Assembly (NCBI RefSeq): GCF_000757845.1
Contig: NZ_CP007753.1
Location: 248,001-312,000 of the forward strand
Length of the DNA stretch: 64,000 nucleotides
Reading direction: 5' to 3'
Origin: Prochlorococcus sp. MIT 0604
GTDB lineage: Bacteria; Cyanobacteriota; Cyanobacteriia; PCC-6307; Cyanobiaceae
The position numbers and the translations under genes were made by a program. Positions 8,760 to 19,123 of this stretch are shown here, one piece after another. The notes below the pieces were generated by a model, which was not told the DNA's origin, searched no databases, and was given only the letters and a program-made list of their open reading frames with translations. The first letter of the stretch is position 1. Every line of letters begins with the position of its first letter.

Positions 8760-11666
8760 ATGAAATCTCAAAATAGCAAAGAACAAAAATCAGACTTTTC
8801 TTATAAAGAAACTTTAAATTTACTTAAAACTGATTTCTCAATGCGTGCTAACTCAGTTGTAAGAGAACCTGAGATTCAGGATTTTTGGTCTAAAAATAAT
8901 ATTGATTTCGAATTAGGTTCAAAGAACTCAGGCAAAACATTTACATTACATGATGGGCCTCCCTATGCAAATGGAGCTCTTCATATGGGTCATGCTCTGA
9001 ATAAAGTTTTAAAAGACATAATAAATAAGTACAAAACATTGAAAGGATTTAAAGTTCACTATGTTCCTGGCTGGGACTGTCATGGATTACCGATTGAATT
9101 GAAAGTACTTCAGAATTTAAAATCTGATGAAAGAAAGAATTTAGACACTCTAAGTCTTAGAAAAAAAGCGACAGATTATGCTCATATACAAATTGATAAT
9201 CAAATGGAGGGTTTTAAAAGGTGGGGCATATGGGGAGATTGGGATAACCCTTACTTAACTCTTAGGAAAAGTTATGAATCTGCTCAGATTGGAGTATTTG
9301 GGAAAATGTTTTTAAATGGTTATATATATAGAGGTCTTAAACCTGTTCATTGGAGTCCAAGTTCGAGGACTGCACTCGCAGAAGCAGAATTAGAATATCC
9401 TGACGAACATTATTCAAAAAGTATTTATGTTTCCTTAAAAATCACTAAAGTACCTGAAAAGAACCTATTGAAATTTTGTCAAGAAAATCCCAATATCAAA
9501 AAGGATTCTTTTCTCGGCGATTCTTTTATAACGATTTGGACGACAACACCCTGGACTATACCGGCGAATGAAGCAGTCGCAGTAAATCCAAAAATAAACT
9601 ACGTTTTTGCGATTGATGAAGATAAACGAATATATCTTTATGCAAAAAATTTATTTTCTGAAATTAGCAAGAAATTTAATAAAATTTTCAAGATACTTCT
9701 AGAGGTTAAAGGCTCTTCGTTAGAAAATATCGAATATCAACATCCTACTAAAAATAAAAATTGCAGAATCGTGATTGGCGGAGATTACATTACAACAGAA
9801 TCAGGTACTGGAATTGTTCATACTGCACCCGGTCATGGGATAGATGACTTTAATGTGGGGCAAAAATACGATTTACCTATTACATGTGTTGTTGACGAAA
9901 AAGGTAACTTAAATGAATATTCTGGTCAATTTAAAGGATCGAATGTCCTTAAAGATGCAAATGATTTAATTATTGAACATTTAAAGGAAAATAATTTGCT
10001 CCTATTACAAGAAAACTATAAGCATAGATATCCTTATGATTGGAGAACTAAAAAACCAACTATTTTTAGAGCAACAGAACAATGGTTTGCTTCTGTTAAT
10101 GGCTTTAGATCATCTGCATTAAAGGCAATCGAAGATGTTGAATGGATGCCAGCTACTGGTAAGAAAAGAATCTACTCTATGGTTGTTGGTAGAGGGGATT
10201 GGTGTATTTCGAGGCAAAGGTCTTGGGGAGTCCCAATCCCAGTTTTCTATAAGAAAACTGGTACTGAAATTCTCCTAAATAGCGAGACAATTAATCATAT
10301 TCAAGAACTTTTTAGTGAACACGGAGCAGATATTTGGTGGGATTGGGACGTTAAGAATCTATTGCCAAAAAATTATTTAAAAGAAGCTGATCTTTGGAAA
10401 AAAGGAACGGATACAATGGATGTTTGGTTTGATTCAGGATCTAGCTGGGCAGCAGTTTGTGAACAGAGAAGTGAATTAAAGTACCCTGCCGATCTTTATT
10501 TAGAGGGTTCAGATCAGCATCGAGGTTGGTTCCAGTCGTCTTTGCTTACATCTGTTGCAGTTAACAATAAACCTCCATATAAGAAAGTTTTAACTCATGG
10601 TTTTGCACTTGATGAAAACGGAAGAAAAATGAGCAAATCATTAGGCAACGTAGTTGATCCAAATATAATTATTAATGGAGGTAATAATAAAAAAGCTGAA
10701 CCTGCTTATGGTGCTGATGTTCTAAGGCTATGGGTAAGCTCTGTAGATTATTCAGTAGATGTTCCCATTGGTTCAAATATACTCAAACAACTATCAGACG
10801 TCTATAGAAAAGTTCGTAATACTGCAAGATATCTTCTAGGAAATATTCATGATTATGATCCTAATGTTGATGGTTTTGAACTTGATCAGTTGCCGCTCTT
10901 AGATCAATGGATGTTAGGTAGATTAGTTGAGGTTACAGATCAAATATCAAATGCTTATGAAAGTTATGAATTCTCAAAATTTTTTCAAATCTTACAAAGT
11001 TTTTGCGTTGTAGATCTATCAAATTTCTATTTGGATATTGCGAAGGATAGGTTATATGTAAGTTCCAAATCACAATTTAGGAGAAGATCATGTCAGTTCG
11101 TAATGTCAAAAGTTGTTGAAAATTTAGCTGTTCTTATTTCTCCAGTGCTTTGTCATATGGCTGAAGATATTTGGCAAAATATTCCATATCCAACTGAAGA
11201 AAAATCAGTTTTTCAAAGAGGATGGCCAATTTTTGCGCAGTCATGGAAAAACGAAAGTCTTAATCAGCACATTGCAAATTTAAGAAATTTGAGAGTGGAG
11301 ATTAATAAAGCTATAGAAGGATGTAGAAACAAACAAATAATTGGAGCCGCTTTAGAAACAGAAGTTAATTATTTACCTGAAGATAAATTTGTTAAAGATT
11401 CTCTAACTTGGCTTAAAAAATTTGGGAATCATGATGTTGATTTATTTAGGGATTGGCTTATAGTTTCAGATTTTCAAGTCGTATCTGATTTGGCAGAGAA
11501 TTCCTTGATTCTTGAAAATAATGAACTTGGGAAAATTCAAATTCTTAAAGCACATGGTCAAAAATGTGATAGATGTTGGCACTACCAAAAAGAAATTTTT
11601 AGTGGAATCCAAAATACAAAATTATGCAAAAGATGTTCGAATATTATTAATCTTCACTTTACTTAA
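8760..11666 (+). CDS. ileS: Isoleucyl-tRNA synthetase
   Basis: Charges tRNA-Ile; class I synthetase of 968 residues with a large editing (CP1) domain between the catalytic halves. The HIGH motif appears as HMGH at residues 75-78 after GPPYANGAL, and KMSKS as [10 protein letters not shown] near residue 628. The editing domain contains the [12 protein letters not shown] signature. The C-terminal zinc knuckle is intact: [10 protein letters not shown] and CKRCSNII. Its stop codon overlaps that of the minus-strand gene at 11663. Confidence 0.98.
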   Translation: MKSQNSKEQKSDFSYKETLNLLKTDFSMRANSVVREPEIQDFWSKNNIDFELGSKNSGKTFTLHDGPPYANGALHMGHALNKVLKDIINKYKTLKGFKVHYVPGWDCHGLPIELKVLQNLKSDERKNLDTLSLRKKATDYAHIQIDNQMEGFKRWGIWGDWDNPYLTLRKSYESAQIGVFGKMFLNGYIYRGLKPVHWSPSSRTALAEAELEYPDEHYSKSIYVSLKITKVPEKNLLKFCQENPNIKKDSFLGDSFITIWTTTPWTIPANEAVAVNPKINYVFAIDEDKRIYLYAKNLFSEISKKFNKIFKILLEVKGSSLENIEYQHPTKNKNCRIVIGGDYITTESGTGIVHTAPGHGIDDFNVGQKYDLPITCVVDEKGNLNEYSGQFKGSNVLKDANDLIIEHLKENNLLLLQENYKHRYPYDWRTKKPTIFRATEQWFASVNGFRSSALKAIEDVEWMPATGKKRIYSMVVGRGDWCISRQRSWGVPIPVFYKKTGTEILLNSETINHIQELFSEHGADIWWDWDVKNLLPKNYLKEADLWKKGTDTMDVWFDSGSSWAAVCEQRSELKYPADLYLEGSDQHRGWFQSSLLTSVAVNNKPPYKKVLTHGFALDENGRKMSKSLGNVVDPNIIINGGNNKKAEPAYGADVLRLWVSSVDYSVDVPIGSNILKQLSDVYRKVRNTARYLLGNIHDYDPNVDGFELDQLPLLDQWMLGRLVEVTDQISNAYESYEFSKFFQILQSFCVVDLSNFYLDIAKDRLYVSSKSQFRRRSCQFVMSKVVENLAVLISPVLCHMAEDIWQNIPYPTEEKSVFQRGWPIFAQSWKNESLNQHIANLRNLRVEINKAIEGCRNKQIIGAALETEVNYLPEDKFVKDSLTWLKKFGNHDVDLFRDWLIVSDFQVVSDLAENSLILENNELGKIQILKAHGQKCDRCWHYQKEIFSGIQNTKLCKRCSNIINLHFT

Positions 11667-11998
11667 ATCCAGTTTTTTTGATTTAAAAAGAAAACTATGT
11701 TTTGATTTTCTCTAATGAATTTATCCTTGGTTTCTCTTAAAGGTGCTTTATAAAGTTTAAAATTTGTAAGTTCATATCGAAATTCTATAACTTTCTTTTC
11801 TAAATCTATCTCAATTGGATGCGTAGTAGAGCTACTAAAACCTTTGAAAATAAGTATTTCTAATTGTTCTTTGTGACCTCCTTTTAGAATGAAACCTTCT
11901 AGTTTAAGTATCCTATTAGGTATGTCGGAACTTATTTTCTCAAGATTTTTTATTAAATCAATTTCTGCCATTTTCGGAGAAAAAAGAGTTTCTTCCAT
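11663..11998 (-). CDS. Conserved small cyanobacterial protein with [11 protein letters not shown] motif
   Basis: A soluble protein of 111 residues, unknown function. The centre, [18 protein letters not shown], resembles a short family shared by cyanobacteria and plastid-bearing organisms, but I cannot name it with certainty. No membrane segment or signal is visible. The start could be ATG 11998 or ATG 11971 ([10 protein letters not shown]); either overlaps the end of the DUF3177 gene, so the two are probably translated together. Confidence 0.65.
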   Translation of the reverse strand: MEETLFSPKMAEIDLIKNLEKISSDIPNRILKLEGFILKGGHKEQLEILIFKGFSSSTTHPIEIDLEKKVIEFRYELTNFKLYKAPLRETKDKFIRENQNIVFFLNQKNWI

Positions 11999-12581
11999 TT
12001 TTTGGTAATTTGATTATTGACCATTGAATAAGCCCTAAAGTGTAAATTAGTAATGCAAATAATCCTGTAAATTTTGCTATCGGTTCAGTAAAGTTTGCCC
12101 CGAATAAAAAATTAAATAAATTTTTTATAGAAATATATAAATTTGAAGAAGGCTGAAGCCATATTGCACATGCATCCGAATTAATAATAGAAAAACAGTT
12201 AAAGCTTTGTATACTCTGAATTAAAAAATTGAGAGATATAAAAGTTACCGCCCATCTCCATATCTTTGTCGTAGTGGTAAGGGAGTAAGAAAAATCATAT
12301 TCTCTCAATTCATCATTAATATCGTTCCAAAACCAAACTGAGACTGTCATTAATAATGTTGAAATATTTGTTATGACAAGAGCATAGTTGAACTTACCTA
12401 TTAAAAGCAGAAGGCTTATAAAAAATAAAAGGGATATTTTCCAATAAATTGATAGAAGTTTATTTACTGCTTTATTTCTTTTTTGAATTGACCAGAAGAA
12501 TAGAGTAACAGGAATTCCAATAAGGAAAATTATTGATAGCTGAAAGGATAGCCAAATAGAAAGTTGATTAAAAACGTTCAA
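11958..12581 (-). CDS. DUF3177-like multi-pass membrane protein
   Basis: A 207-residue protein with about five membrane segments: residues 10-30, 45-62, 66-85, 110-125 and 168-190. The cyanobacterial family appears to be DUF3177, of unknown function, judged from length, topology and the FWNDINDELREYDFS loop between helices. A tryptophan-rich C-terminal end, then GRN repeated, closes the protein. It is first in a two-gene unit with the 111-residue protein downstream, which it overlaps by 41 bases. Confidence 0.65.
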   Translation of the reverse strand: MNVFNQLSIWLSFQLSIIFLIGIPVTLFFWSIQKRNKAVNKLLSIYWKISLLFFISLLLLIGKFNYALVITNISTLLMTVSVWFWNDINDELREYDFSYSLTTTTKIWRWAVTFISLNFLIQSIQSFNCFSIINSDACAIWLQPSSNLYISIKNLFNFLFGANFTEPIAKFTGLFALLIYTLGLIQWSIIKLPKNGRNSFFSENGRN

Positions 12582-12699
12582 AACTTTTTTTGAAATACAT
12601 AATAATTAAACATTAAACTGTTACTTTTGGAATTACTATTGTCATAGTTATGAATATTATGCATCCTTATATTATTGCCTAGAAATAAATTAATATTTT

Positions 12700-13329
12700 A
12701 TGAGACAGCATGTTAATCCGCTTAGTATTAATTTCAATCAAATTGAGAAAATACCTTCTTTGAGTGAAATGTTTGGTGATCCTAAATTGAATTTTCATTT
12801 GGATATAGGTTCTGCTGCTGGTGAGTTTCTATTTGATTTAGCATTAGTTAATACCAGTTGGAATTATTTGGGAATTGAAATCCGAGAGAAATTAGTAAAA
12901 AATGCCCAATTAAAAGTTTTGAAAAGGGAAATCAAAAATCTATATTTTTTGTTTGGTAATGCTAATAATATTTTTAATGATGTTCAAAATAAATTTATTT
13001 TCAAAAATCTAAAAAGTATTTCTTTTAATTTTCCTGATCCTTGGTTTAAAAAGAGACATTATAAAAGGCGTGTAATTCAGCCAGAATTTATTAATATGCT
13101 CTCAAATAAATTGCAAAAAGGGACTCTAATTTTTATAAAAACAGATGTTAAGGATTTATTCGATTATATGGACTGCACTATATTAAGTAATTTTCGTTTT
13201 AAAAGAATAGATAAAAAAGATTTTAATTATTCCGAAAGTTTTAATCCCATTAAAGTTAAAACTAATCGGGAAAAGTATGTGATTGTTAATCAACTTGATA
13301 TTTATGAAATGATCTATATAAAAATTTGA
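12700..13329 (+). CDS. trmB: tRNA (guanine-N7-)-methyltransferase
   Basis: Methylates G46 in the tRNA variable loop using S-adenosylmethionine. The SAM-binding motif is [15 protein letters not shown] at about residues 35-49, and the family-specific [16 protein letters not shown] follows at about 108-123, where the acidic and basic residues contact tRNA. 209 residues is normal. It is convergent with glmM, leaving a 7-base gap. Confidence 0.95.
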   Translation: MRQHVNPLSINFNQIEKIPSLSEMFGDPKLNFHLDIGSAAGEFLFDLALVNTSWNYLGIEIREKLVKNAQLKVLKREIKNLYFLFGNANNIFNDVQNKFIFKNLKSISFNFPDPWFKKRHYKRRVIQPEFINMLSNKLQKGTLIFIKTDVKDLFDYMDCTILSNFRFKRIDKKDFNYSESFNPIKVKTNREKYVIVNQLDIYEMIYIKI

Positions 13330-13336
13330 TTTGTCG

Positions 13337-14689
13337 TTAATTTATTATTTTATTAATTTCTAAAGAGAGTTTGTTTGTGATTTCGCTTGATAGAGAATGA
13401 ACTTTTTTATGATTTTTAGCCTCAACAAGAACTCTTAATACCGGTTCTGTGCCGCTAGGCCTTATATAAACTCTACAATTATCTGAATAAATTGCATGAA
13501 ATTTTTCTATAGACTGATCAATTAAAAGTTTGTTTTTTGGGTTTAATTTATTAATATTAAAATCTAAATTAATATTAGTTAGTATTTGAGGAAAAGGATC
13601 GAAACTACTTTTAAGCCAATCATTTAAATTAATATTTTTCTTTTTACAATATTTAGAAATTTGAAGTGCAGTCAATATCCCATCTCCAGAAAAGTTATTA
13701 ATTTTTGAAAGTATATGACCTGACTGCTCACCTCCTAGAATAGCTCTTTTTTGTTTAATTGCCTCATGAACATATTTATCTCCTACATCAGTTCTATAAA
13801 AGATTCCTCCTATTTTCTTCCAGGCCTTTTCAAAACCTAAGTTTGCCATTTGCGTTGATATTAGCAAATTATTTGTGAGGGTTTTTTGTTCCATAAGTTC
13901 TCTACCCCAAAGAAAAAGAATATGATCTCCATCTAACACATTTCCTTTTGAATCTATTCCAATTACTCTATCGGCATCTCCATCGAAGCTAAATCCCATA
14001 TCTGCAGGACACTCTCTTAATGCTTTTTTTAATGCTTCGAGGTTAGTAGAACCACAATTCATATTAATCTTCAAACCATTTTTAGAGTTATTGATAACTC
14101 TTACATCAGCACCAAGAGACTGAAAAATTTTTTCTGCGCAAGTTGTTGCTGATCCATAGCATGTGTCTAAAATAATTCTCAACCCGCTTAAATTTTCTCC
14201 ATCCATTGTTTGGATTAGGCTTTTAAAATAAATCTCCATAAGATCTTTATTTATTTTTTGGGGGGCCACTTTTCTAGGTACTGATATATATTGTTTTGAC
14301 TCTTCAATTAATTTTTGAATTTTATTTTCAAAACTTTTATTAATTTTTTGACCATTATGATCAAAAATCTTTATGCCATTATATTCTGGCGGATTATGAC
14401 TTGCAGATATCATGATTCCACTGCTGAGGTTTTGTTGTTTGATTAAAAAAGGTATAGCTGGGGTTGGACAAATTCCAAGATTGATAAATTTTTTGCCACT
14501 TTCACTAATACCTTGTGTTACGGCCTGAAGTAGAATATTTCCACTAATTCTCGTATCTCTTCCAATTAATATTGGATTTTTCTTTTTTAAAGTCGAGCCT
14601 AGAGCATAACCTACTTTGTAGGCTAGAGAATAAGTTATCTCTTCATTAAATCTTCCTCTTATTCCATCAGTTCCAAAGATTGATTGCAT
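13337..14689 (-). CDS. glmM: Phosphoglucosamine mutase
   Basis: Interconverts glucosamine-6-phosphate and glucosamine-1-phosphate for UDP-GlcNAc, hence peptidoglycan and lipid A. The N-terminus [12 protein letters not shown], the phosphoserine loop [11 protein letters not shown] (residues 95-105), the metal loop FDGDADR and the phosphate-binding [11 protein letters not shown] near the C-terminus all identify the GlmM branch of the alpha-phosphohexomutases. 450 residues, full length. A second member of the superfamily lies at 46152. The gene is divergent from the thioredoxin gene at 14823. Confidence 0.96.
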   Translation of the reverse strand: MQSIFGTDGIRGRFNEEITYSLAYKVGYALGSTLKKKNPILIGRDTRISGNILLQAVTQGISESGKKFINLGICPTPAIPFLIKQQNLSSGIMISASHNPPEYNGIKIFDHNGQKINKSFENKIQKLIEESKQYISVPRKVAPQKINKDLMEIYFKSLIQTMDGENLSGLRIILDTCYGSATTCAEKIFQSLGADVRVINNSKNGLKINMNCGSTNLEALKKALRECPADMGFSFDGDADRVIGIDSKGNVLDGDHILFLWGRELMEQKTLTNNLLISTQMANLGFEKAWKKIGGIFYRTDVGDKYVHEAIKQKRAILGGEQSGHILSKINNFSGDGILTALQISKYCKKKNINLNDWLKSSFDPFPQILTNINLDFNINKLNPKNKLLIDQSIEKFHAIYSDNCRVYIRPSGTEPVLRVLVEAKNHKKVHSLSSEITNKLSLEINKIIN

Positions 14690-14822
14690 AATTAAATATA
14701 AGGAATCAAAGAAATTTTTGATAACTATTCATTGTTATTTTATCAGTTGATTAAAAGCTTATAGATTTCAATTCTCTTTATTTGTTTAATTTATTTAAGA
14801 TGCTCTTAGTTACACCATAATA

Positions 14823-15368
14823 GTGCAATCTGAAAGCCGAGAGCCAATCTTAAAGACAAATTTAAAAACTATACTTATTTTAATTATATCTATTGTTTTT
14901 ATTTCACTGCTTTTGTTTAGAAGTCTATTTTTTAAATCAACTTATCTTCTAAAGAGTTTTGGCGAATTATCTATTGACCCTGAAATAGCTTTTACAAATA
15001 ATAAGCCTACATTTCTTGAATTTTATGCAGAGTGGTGTGAAGTTTGCAAAGAAATGGCTCCACAAGTTTCTGCTTTTAAAGATGAATACGAAAAAGATAT
15101 TAATTTTGTTTTTTTAAATGTTGATAATCAAAAATGGGGAAATTACATCCAAAAGTTTGCTGTAAATGGGATTCCTCAGGTTAATCTTTTTGATAAAAAG
15201 GGTAATCTAATATCTACTTTTATTGGTAAACAAGATGAAATAAAAATAAGAGAATCTATTAATAATTTAGAAAAAGAAGAGAAACCCTATGAGGAAATTA
15301 TTAATGCTGAATTTTCAACAATTCAAGAAAATAAAAATAATAAAGTTAGTCCACGTAGTCATGGATAA
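14823..15368 (+). CDS. txlA: Membrane-anchored thioredoxin (TxlA/HCF164-like)
   Basis: A membrane-anchored thiol-disulfide protein of 181 residues. One N-terminal membrane segment (about residues 17-33) is followed by a thioredoxin fold with the active site YAEWCEVCKEM at about residues 68-78 and the cis-proline loop GIPQVNLF. The topology and size match the TxlA/HCF164 group, which supplies reductant to the lumenal side of thylakoids for cytochrome c assembly; that role is inferred. A low-complexity lysine/asparagine tail ends the protein. Start is GTG. Confidence 0.85.
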   Translation: MQSESREPILKTNLKTILILIISIVFISLLLFRSLFFKSTYLLKSFGELSIDPEIAFTNNKPTFLEFYAEWCEVCKEMAPQVSAFKDEYEKDINFVFLNVDNQKWGNYIQKFAVNGIPQVNLFDKKGNLISTFIGKQDEIKIRESINNLEKEEKPYEEIINAEFSTIQENKNNKVSPRSHG

Positions 15369-15371
15369 TTT

Positions 15372-16004
15372 TTACCACTCTAAAGATTTTGATACAATAG
15401 GAAAGCATTGTTTAAAAATAGACTTGCAATTTTTGGCGATAGACTTGTGTTCTTTTTGGGTACCATGAGCTGATCTTAAATGAATGTAATGTATCCAAGA
15501 CCTGCATGATCCAGACATATAGATTCGTGTTGGAGTTGCTAATGGTAAAACAAATCTTGCACATTCTTTGGCTACCCCTTCAGCAAGTAAATCTTCATAT
15601 AATTTTGAAGCAGCCTGAAAATGTAAATCAATTTTTTCATTGAATCTTTTTTTTAACTCATCAGGAAGGTCGGGGATTGAATTTTGCCTATTTTTAGAAT
15701 CTTGACGCCTCAACTCTGGTAAGGGAATATTGCCCAATTGAGAACTATCTGCATATCTCTGTGAAAATTCCTGAAAAGTAAAAGATCTATGTCTTAAAAT
15801 TTGAGCAGCGATTCCTCTGTTAGTTTCTATTTGTAAGGTCATAAATGACTGTTCAAAAACACTCCAATGTTCATTTTTTATGCAATAACTTAGTAATTTT
15901 GAATAATCCTCATTTTCCTGATTTTTTGGATTACTTACTCTTGCAATGTAAGCCATTGTTTTTTCTGCATCGGGAGTTAGCGAAATTAGCTCAACTTTAC
16001 TCAT
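15372..16004 (-). CDS. thyX: Flavin-dependent thymidylate synthase
   Basis: Makes dTMP from dUMP with methylenetetrahydrofolate and NADPH through FAD, replacing ThyA. The diagnostic RHR-x7-S motif is present as RHRSFTFQEFS at about residues 73-83, with YADSS directly after it, and the C-terminal helix contains the conserved SGSCRSW and HIHLRSAHGTQKEH. 210 residues, normal. It is the last gene of a minus-strand run with dcd (gap 1 base) and the CobO-like gene, all linked to nucleotides or B12. Confidence 0.97.
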   Translation of the reverse strand: MSKVELISLTPDAEKTMAYIARVSNPKNQENEDYSKLLSYCIKNEHWSVFEQSFMTLQIETNRGIAAQILRHRSFTFQEFSQRYADSSQLGNIPLPELRRQDSKNRQNSIPDLPDELKKRFNEKIDLHFQAASKLYEDLLAEGVAKECARFVLPLATPTRIYMSGSCRSWIHYIHLRSAHGTQKEHKSIAKNCKSIFKQCFPIVSKSLEW

Positions 16005-16005
16005 T

Positions 16006-16599
16006 TTAGATTTTTGCTAGAGTCACTTTTTCTGGTTGGTTTTGATATTTTCCTTTTCTATCTTCATAGGTTGTAGAACATGGATCACCTTCAAAAAATA
16101 GTAGTTGGCAAATACCCTCTTCAGCATAAATTCTGCAATCTGCACCTGAACTATTACTAAATTCTAAGGTTAGATGACCTTCCCACCCTGCTTCGGCGGG
16201 TGTTGTATTAACAATTATTCCTAGTCGTGCATAAGTACTTTTGCCTATACAGATTACAGTTATATTTTCTGGTACTTTCATCTTTTCTAAAGCCACTCCT
16301 AAACCATAGGAGTGAGCAGGGAGAATAAAGAAGTCTCCATCATTATCATGGTGAAGTTCAGTTTTTTCTAAATTATTAGGATTAAACTTTTTGGGATTCA
16401 TAACGGTACCAGGGACATGTCTGAAAATTAGGAATTCTTTTGATGAAAGTCTTAAATCATAGCCATAAGATGAGCATCCGTAACTCAAAACTGGCTTTTG
16501 TTTATTATCAGGCTCAAGATGCCTCACTAAATTTGACTGAAAGGGCTTTATCATTCCTTCCGAGGCCTGTTGATTTATCCAGAGATCATTTTTTAGCAT
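16006..16599 (-). CDS. dcd: dCTP deaminase
   Basis: Deaminates dCTP to dUTP, the source of dUMP for the adjacent ThyX. Family motifs: YGYDLRLSSKEF, the nucleotide-binding GKSTYARLGI, and the catalytic PAEAGWEGHLTLEFSN containing the conserved glutamate. 197 residues, a monofunctional deaminase; no separate dUTPase is visible in the window. The gene is followed by thyX one base away, and preceded by the CobO-like gene by four bases, so the three are surely one transcript. Confidence 0.96.
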   Translation of the reverse strand: MLKNDLWINQQASEGMIKPFQSNLVRHLEPDNKQKPVLSYGCSSYGYDLRLSSKEFLIFRHVPGTVMNPKKFNPNNLEKTELHHDNDGDFFILPAHSYGLGVALEKMKVPENITVICIGKSTYARLGIIVNTTPAEAGWEGHLTLEFSNSSGADCRIYAEEGICQLLFFEGDPCSTTYEDRKGKYQNQPEKVTLAKI

Positions 16600-16603
16600 T
16601 GTT

Positions 16604-17269
16604 TTATGAGCGAAGTTCGGTAATTTGGTTGGCCATTAATAATAGATCTTTAGGAATATCTGTACCAGTAAGAATTACATCTCCTGATATAAATCGGTTT
16701 TCAAGTGTTGAAATCAAATCATCTTTATCGATAATTTTCATCTCAATAGCTAAAAAAATTTCATCAAGTATGATTTGGTCGTTCTCGTCAGATTGTAGTT
16801 CTTTTTTACAAAAGTTCCATAATTCAACAGTAGATTCATGAATAGATTTTTTTAAATTATTATTATTTTCAATTTCTTCTGAATTATATTGATCAAATGA
16901 ATGTGATGATCTTATCCAGGTTAAGTTACCGCAAAGCTTTACTGCATTATCAACTCCTTGTTTTACGCCTCCCTTCATAAATTGTATTAAGAGCACTTTT
17001 CTACCAAGAGCAGCATTTCTTAGAGAATCTCTAATAATAGATGGGTAGCTTCCTCGATATGAAGAATGATAGATTTGAATTTGCCCGTTTTGTGTAAATC
17101 TTTTTACGTTAACTTTGTTAGCAGTATTTATGTTTACAACATCAAGATTATTTCTGGAACAAATATGGGATGAACTATTTACCATTATTAAATTCTTTCT
17201 ACATGCAGTATAATTAGAATCTACCGACACTGCATATAGTGTAATTTTACTTAAAAAAGTCTTAATCAA
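16604..17269 (-). CDS. cobO: CobO/BtuR-like corrinoid adenosyltransferase lacking the P-loop
   Basis: Related to the ATP:corrinoid adenosyltransferase that adds the 5'-deoxyadenosyl group in B12 synthesis. After an unconserved N-terminus the core runs QIQIYHSSYRGSYPSII, then GRKVLLIQFMKGG, WIRSS and the Walker B-like QIILDEIFLAIEM, ending with LTGTDIPKDLL. Where classical CobO/BtuR has GDGKGKTTAA (the Walker A loop) this protein has HSSYRGSYPS, so ATP binding, if any, must differ. The TTG start at 17269 gives 221 residues; ATG 17185 (28 codons later) may be the real start. It heads the cobO-dcd-thyX run. Divergent from ntcA. Confidence 0.75.
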   Translation of the reverse strand: MIKTFLSKITLYAVSVDSNYTACRKNLIMVNSSSHICSRNNLDVVNINTANKVNVKRFTQNGQIQIYHSSYRGSYPSIIRDSLRNAALGRKVLLIQFMKGGVKQGVDNAVKLCGNLTWIRSSHSFDQYNSEEIENNNNLKKSIHESTVELWNFCKKELQSDENDQIILDEIFLAIEMKIIDKDDLISTLENRFISGDVILTGTDIPKDLLLMANQITELRS

Positions 17270-17321
17270 GTGGAAACTGGCAGAAAAAGCCTTATTTGTA
17301 AATTAATAAGAATTGAAAATT

Positions 17322-17363
17322 GTTACTGTTGATACAAGATATTTTAGGACGTCTCCTTAAATT
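17322..17363 (+). promoter_or_regulatory. NtcA-type promoter of ntcA (autoregulation)
   Basis: A GT-N10-AC box, GTTACTGTTGATAC (17322-17335), close to the NtcA consensus GTA-N8-TAC except for one position, is followed after 22 bases by TAAATT (17358-17363), a TAN3T -10 element. This is the classical layout of NtcA-activated (class II) promoters, with the box centred near -41. It would place the transcription start about 14 bases before the ntcA ATG. Known of ntcA in several cyanobacteria; here inferred. Confidence 0.6.
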
Positions 17364-17383
17364 TTTTAATAGTTAAGATATTT

Positions 17384-18118
17384 ATGATACCTGCTTCACG
17401 AGGATTCAACCGCTTTAGTTCGCAACATTCCGGACAAAGTAAAATTAACTCTATTGGAGAACGTTTTCCAATCAATAGAACTTTAATGGAAGTTATTAAA
17501 GGTCTTGATGGTGCAAGCACAGAAATGGTTGAGAGATCTAAAACTATATTTTTCCCTGGGGATCCTGCAGAAAGGGTTTATCTTATAAGAAGAGGAGCAG
17601 TAAGATTATCAAGGGTTTATGAGTCAGGTGAAGAAATAACAGTTGCTCTTTTAAGAGAGAATAGTCTCTTTGGTGTTTTATCTCTTCTAACAGGACATAG
17701 ATCTGATCGTTTTTACCATGCTATAGCATTTACAAGGGTTGAGATGATAACAGCACCTGCCAATTCTGTTTTAAGAGCTATAGAGGAAGATGCATCAGTA
17801 GGACTATTACTTTTGCAAGGGCTTTCAAGTAGGATCCTGCAAACTGAAACCATGATAGAAACTCTTACACACAGGGATATGTCTTCTCGTTTAGTAAGTT
17901 TCTTAATGGTTCTTTGTAGAGACTTTGGAGTTGCAGGTGAAAAAGGTATCACAATAGATCTAAGGCTTTCACATCAAGCAATTGCTGAAGCTATTGGTTC
18001 TACAAGAGTAACCATTACAAGATTATTGGGAGATTTAAAGGATTCAGGGCTTCTTAATATTGAAAGAAAAAAGATCACAGTGTTCGATCCAATTGCTCTT
18101 GCAAAAAGATTTAATTGA
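17384..18118 (+). CDS. ntcA: Global nitrogen regulator NtcA
   Basis: Transcription factor of the CRP/FNR family that activates nitrogen-assimilation genes when 2-oxoglutarate rises. At 244 residues it has the N-terminal cyclic-nucleotide-like fold (about residues 40-150, with [20 protein letters not shown] and [19 protein letters not shown]) and a C-terminal winged helix with the recognition helix [21 protein letters not shown]. The length and these motifs are NtcA rather than a general CRP. Strong sequence conservation compared with its neighbours. Upstream lies an NtcA-type promoter; amt1 at 31191 is a likely target. Confidence 0.98.
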   Translation: MIPASRGFNRFSSQHSGQSKINSIGERFPINRTLMEVIKGLDGASTEMVERSKTIFFPGDPAERVYLIRRGAVRLSRVYESGEEITVALLRENSLFGVLSLLTGHRSDRFYHAIAFTRVEMITAPANSVLRAIEEDASVGLLLLQGLSSRILQTETMIETLTHRDMSSRLVSFLMVLCRDFGVAGEKGITIDLRLSHQAIAEAIGSTRVTITRLLGDLKDSGLLNIERKKITVFDPIALAKRFN

Positions 18119-18139
18119 TTCATCATAAATTATGATGTA

Positions 18140-19123
18140 TTGAGGGTATGCAAACGTGTGGCTTGGATTTTAATTGTTTTTTTAATATTCCTGGGAGGAT
18201 TAATTGCACCATTTGGGGATATTCTTGGAACAAAGATTGGTAAAGCAAGATTTAGTATCTTAAAATTAAGACCGAAAAAAACAGCAACTATAATAACAAT
18301 AATTACTGGTGGTTTTATTAGTTCAATATCAATAGGATTGTTGATTTTAGTAAGTGAAGAATTCAGACAAAGGCTTTTTGTTGATATTCCTTTTTTGCAA
18401 AAAACTTTAGATGAAAGTAAAAAGGCTTTAATCCCTTTACAGGAAGAACGAAAGGAACTTGAAGGTAAAATTATGCAAAAAGAAAAGGAGTTAAATCAAT
18501 TAAAAAATAATATTAAAGAATTTAGGAGAGGAAATATTGTTATTAAAAGGGGGCAAACTTTATTTATTGCTGAGATCAATTCCAGCTCAAATATAAAACT
18601 AGACTTAACAAAAATCTTTAATGAAGCTGATAAATTTGTCAGGAAAATTGTTATCCCAATTAATAAAGAAGCAAAAAATATTCTTTTATGGAGACCTAAT
18701 GATATTTCAAGAATTGAGAAAATAGCAGCTAGAGGTGGTAATAAGATTTTATTAATCAAATCAGCCACAAATGTTTTAAAAGGGGATAATTATGTTTTTG
18801 TATCTCCTGATTTATTAGAGAATAAATTTATAGTCAAAAAAGGGGATGTTATTACAAGTTCAATTCTTAAAGAAACTGATTTAAATCTTAAATCAATAAA
18901 TACTAAAATTAAAGCATTGCTTAGAGAAACAAGGGATGAAATTAAGTCAAAAGGATCACAAGTTAGTGAAATTAATACAAATGGAAATTTTGTAAAAAAA
19001 ATTAGAGACTTTCTTCAAGAAAATCAAAATATTAAATTTAAGTTAGAAGTAGTATCTTTAAGAGATAGTAAAACTTTAGAACCCATAGTCGTTGAAATAA
19101 ATATTTTAAAAATTGCATCTTAA
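18140..19123 (+). CDS. DUF3084 membrane protein with coiled coil
   Basis: A 327-residue inner-membrane protein with two membrane segments (about residues 9-28 and 49-72) and then a coiled coil (about 95-130, rich in K/E/L). The first segment, LGGLIAPFGDILGTKIGKARFSI, followed by LRPKKTATIITIITG, is characteristic of DUF3084 in cyanobacteria. No biochemical function is known. Start is TTG at 18140; a GTG at 18158 (VAWILIV) is also plausible. Directly downstream of ntcA (21 bases) and immediately followed by the RuvC-like gene with no gap, so the three probably share transcription. Confidence 0.75.
   Translation: MRVCKRVAWILIVFLIFLGGLIAPFGDILGTKIGKARFSILKLRPKKTATIITIITGGFISSISIGLLILVSEEFRQRLFVDIPFLQKTLDESKKALIPLQEERKELEGKIMQKEKELNQLKNNIKEFRRGNIVIKRGQTLFIAEINSSSNIKLDLTKIFNEADKFVRKIVIPINKEAKNILLWRPNDISRIEKIAARGGNKILLIKSATNVLKGDNYVFVSPDLLENKFIVKKGDVITSSILKETDLNLKSINTKIKALLRETRDEIKSKGSQVSEINTNGNFVKKIRDFLQENQNIKFKLEVVSLRDSKTLEPIVVEINILKIAS

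Noticed and set aside
11512-11715. A 67-codon frame at the end of ileS.
   Set aside because: It is a frame shadow over the ileS zinc knuckle, with no start signal or family match.
16440-16841. A 133-codon open frame on the plus strand over dcd and cobO.
   Set aside because: It is antisense to two recognised genes and has no protein-like motif.
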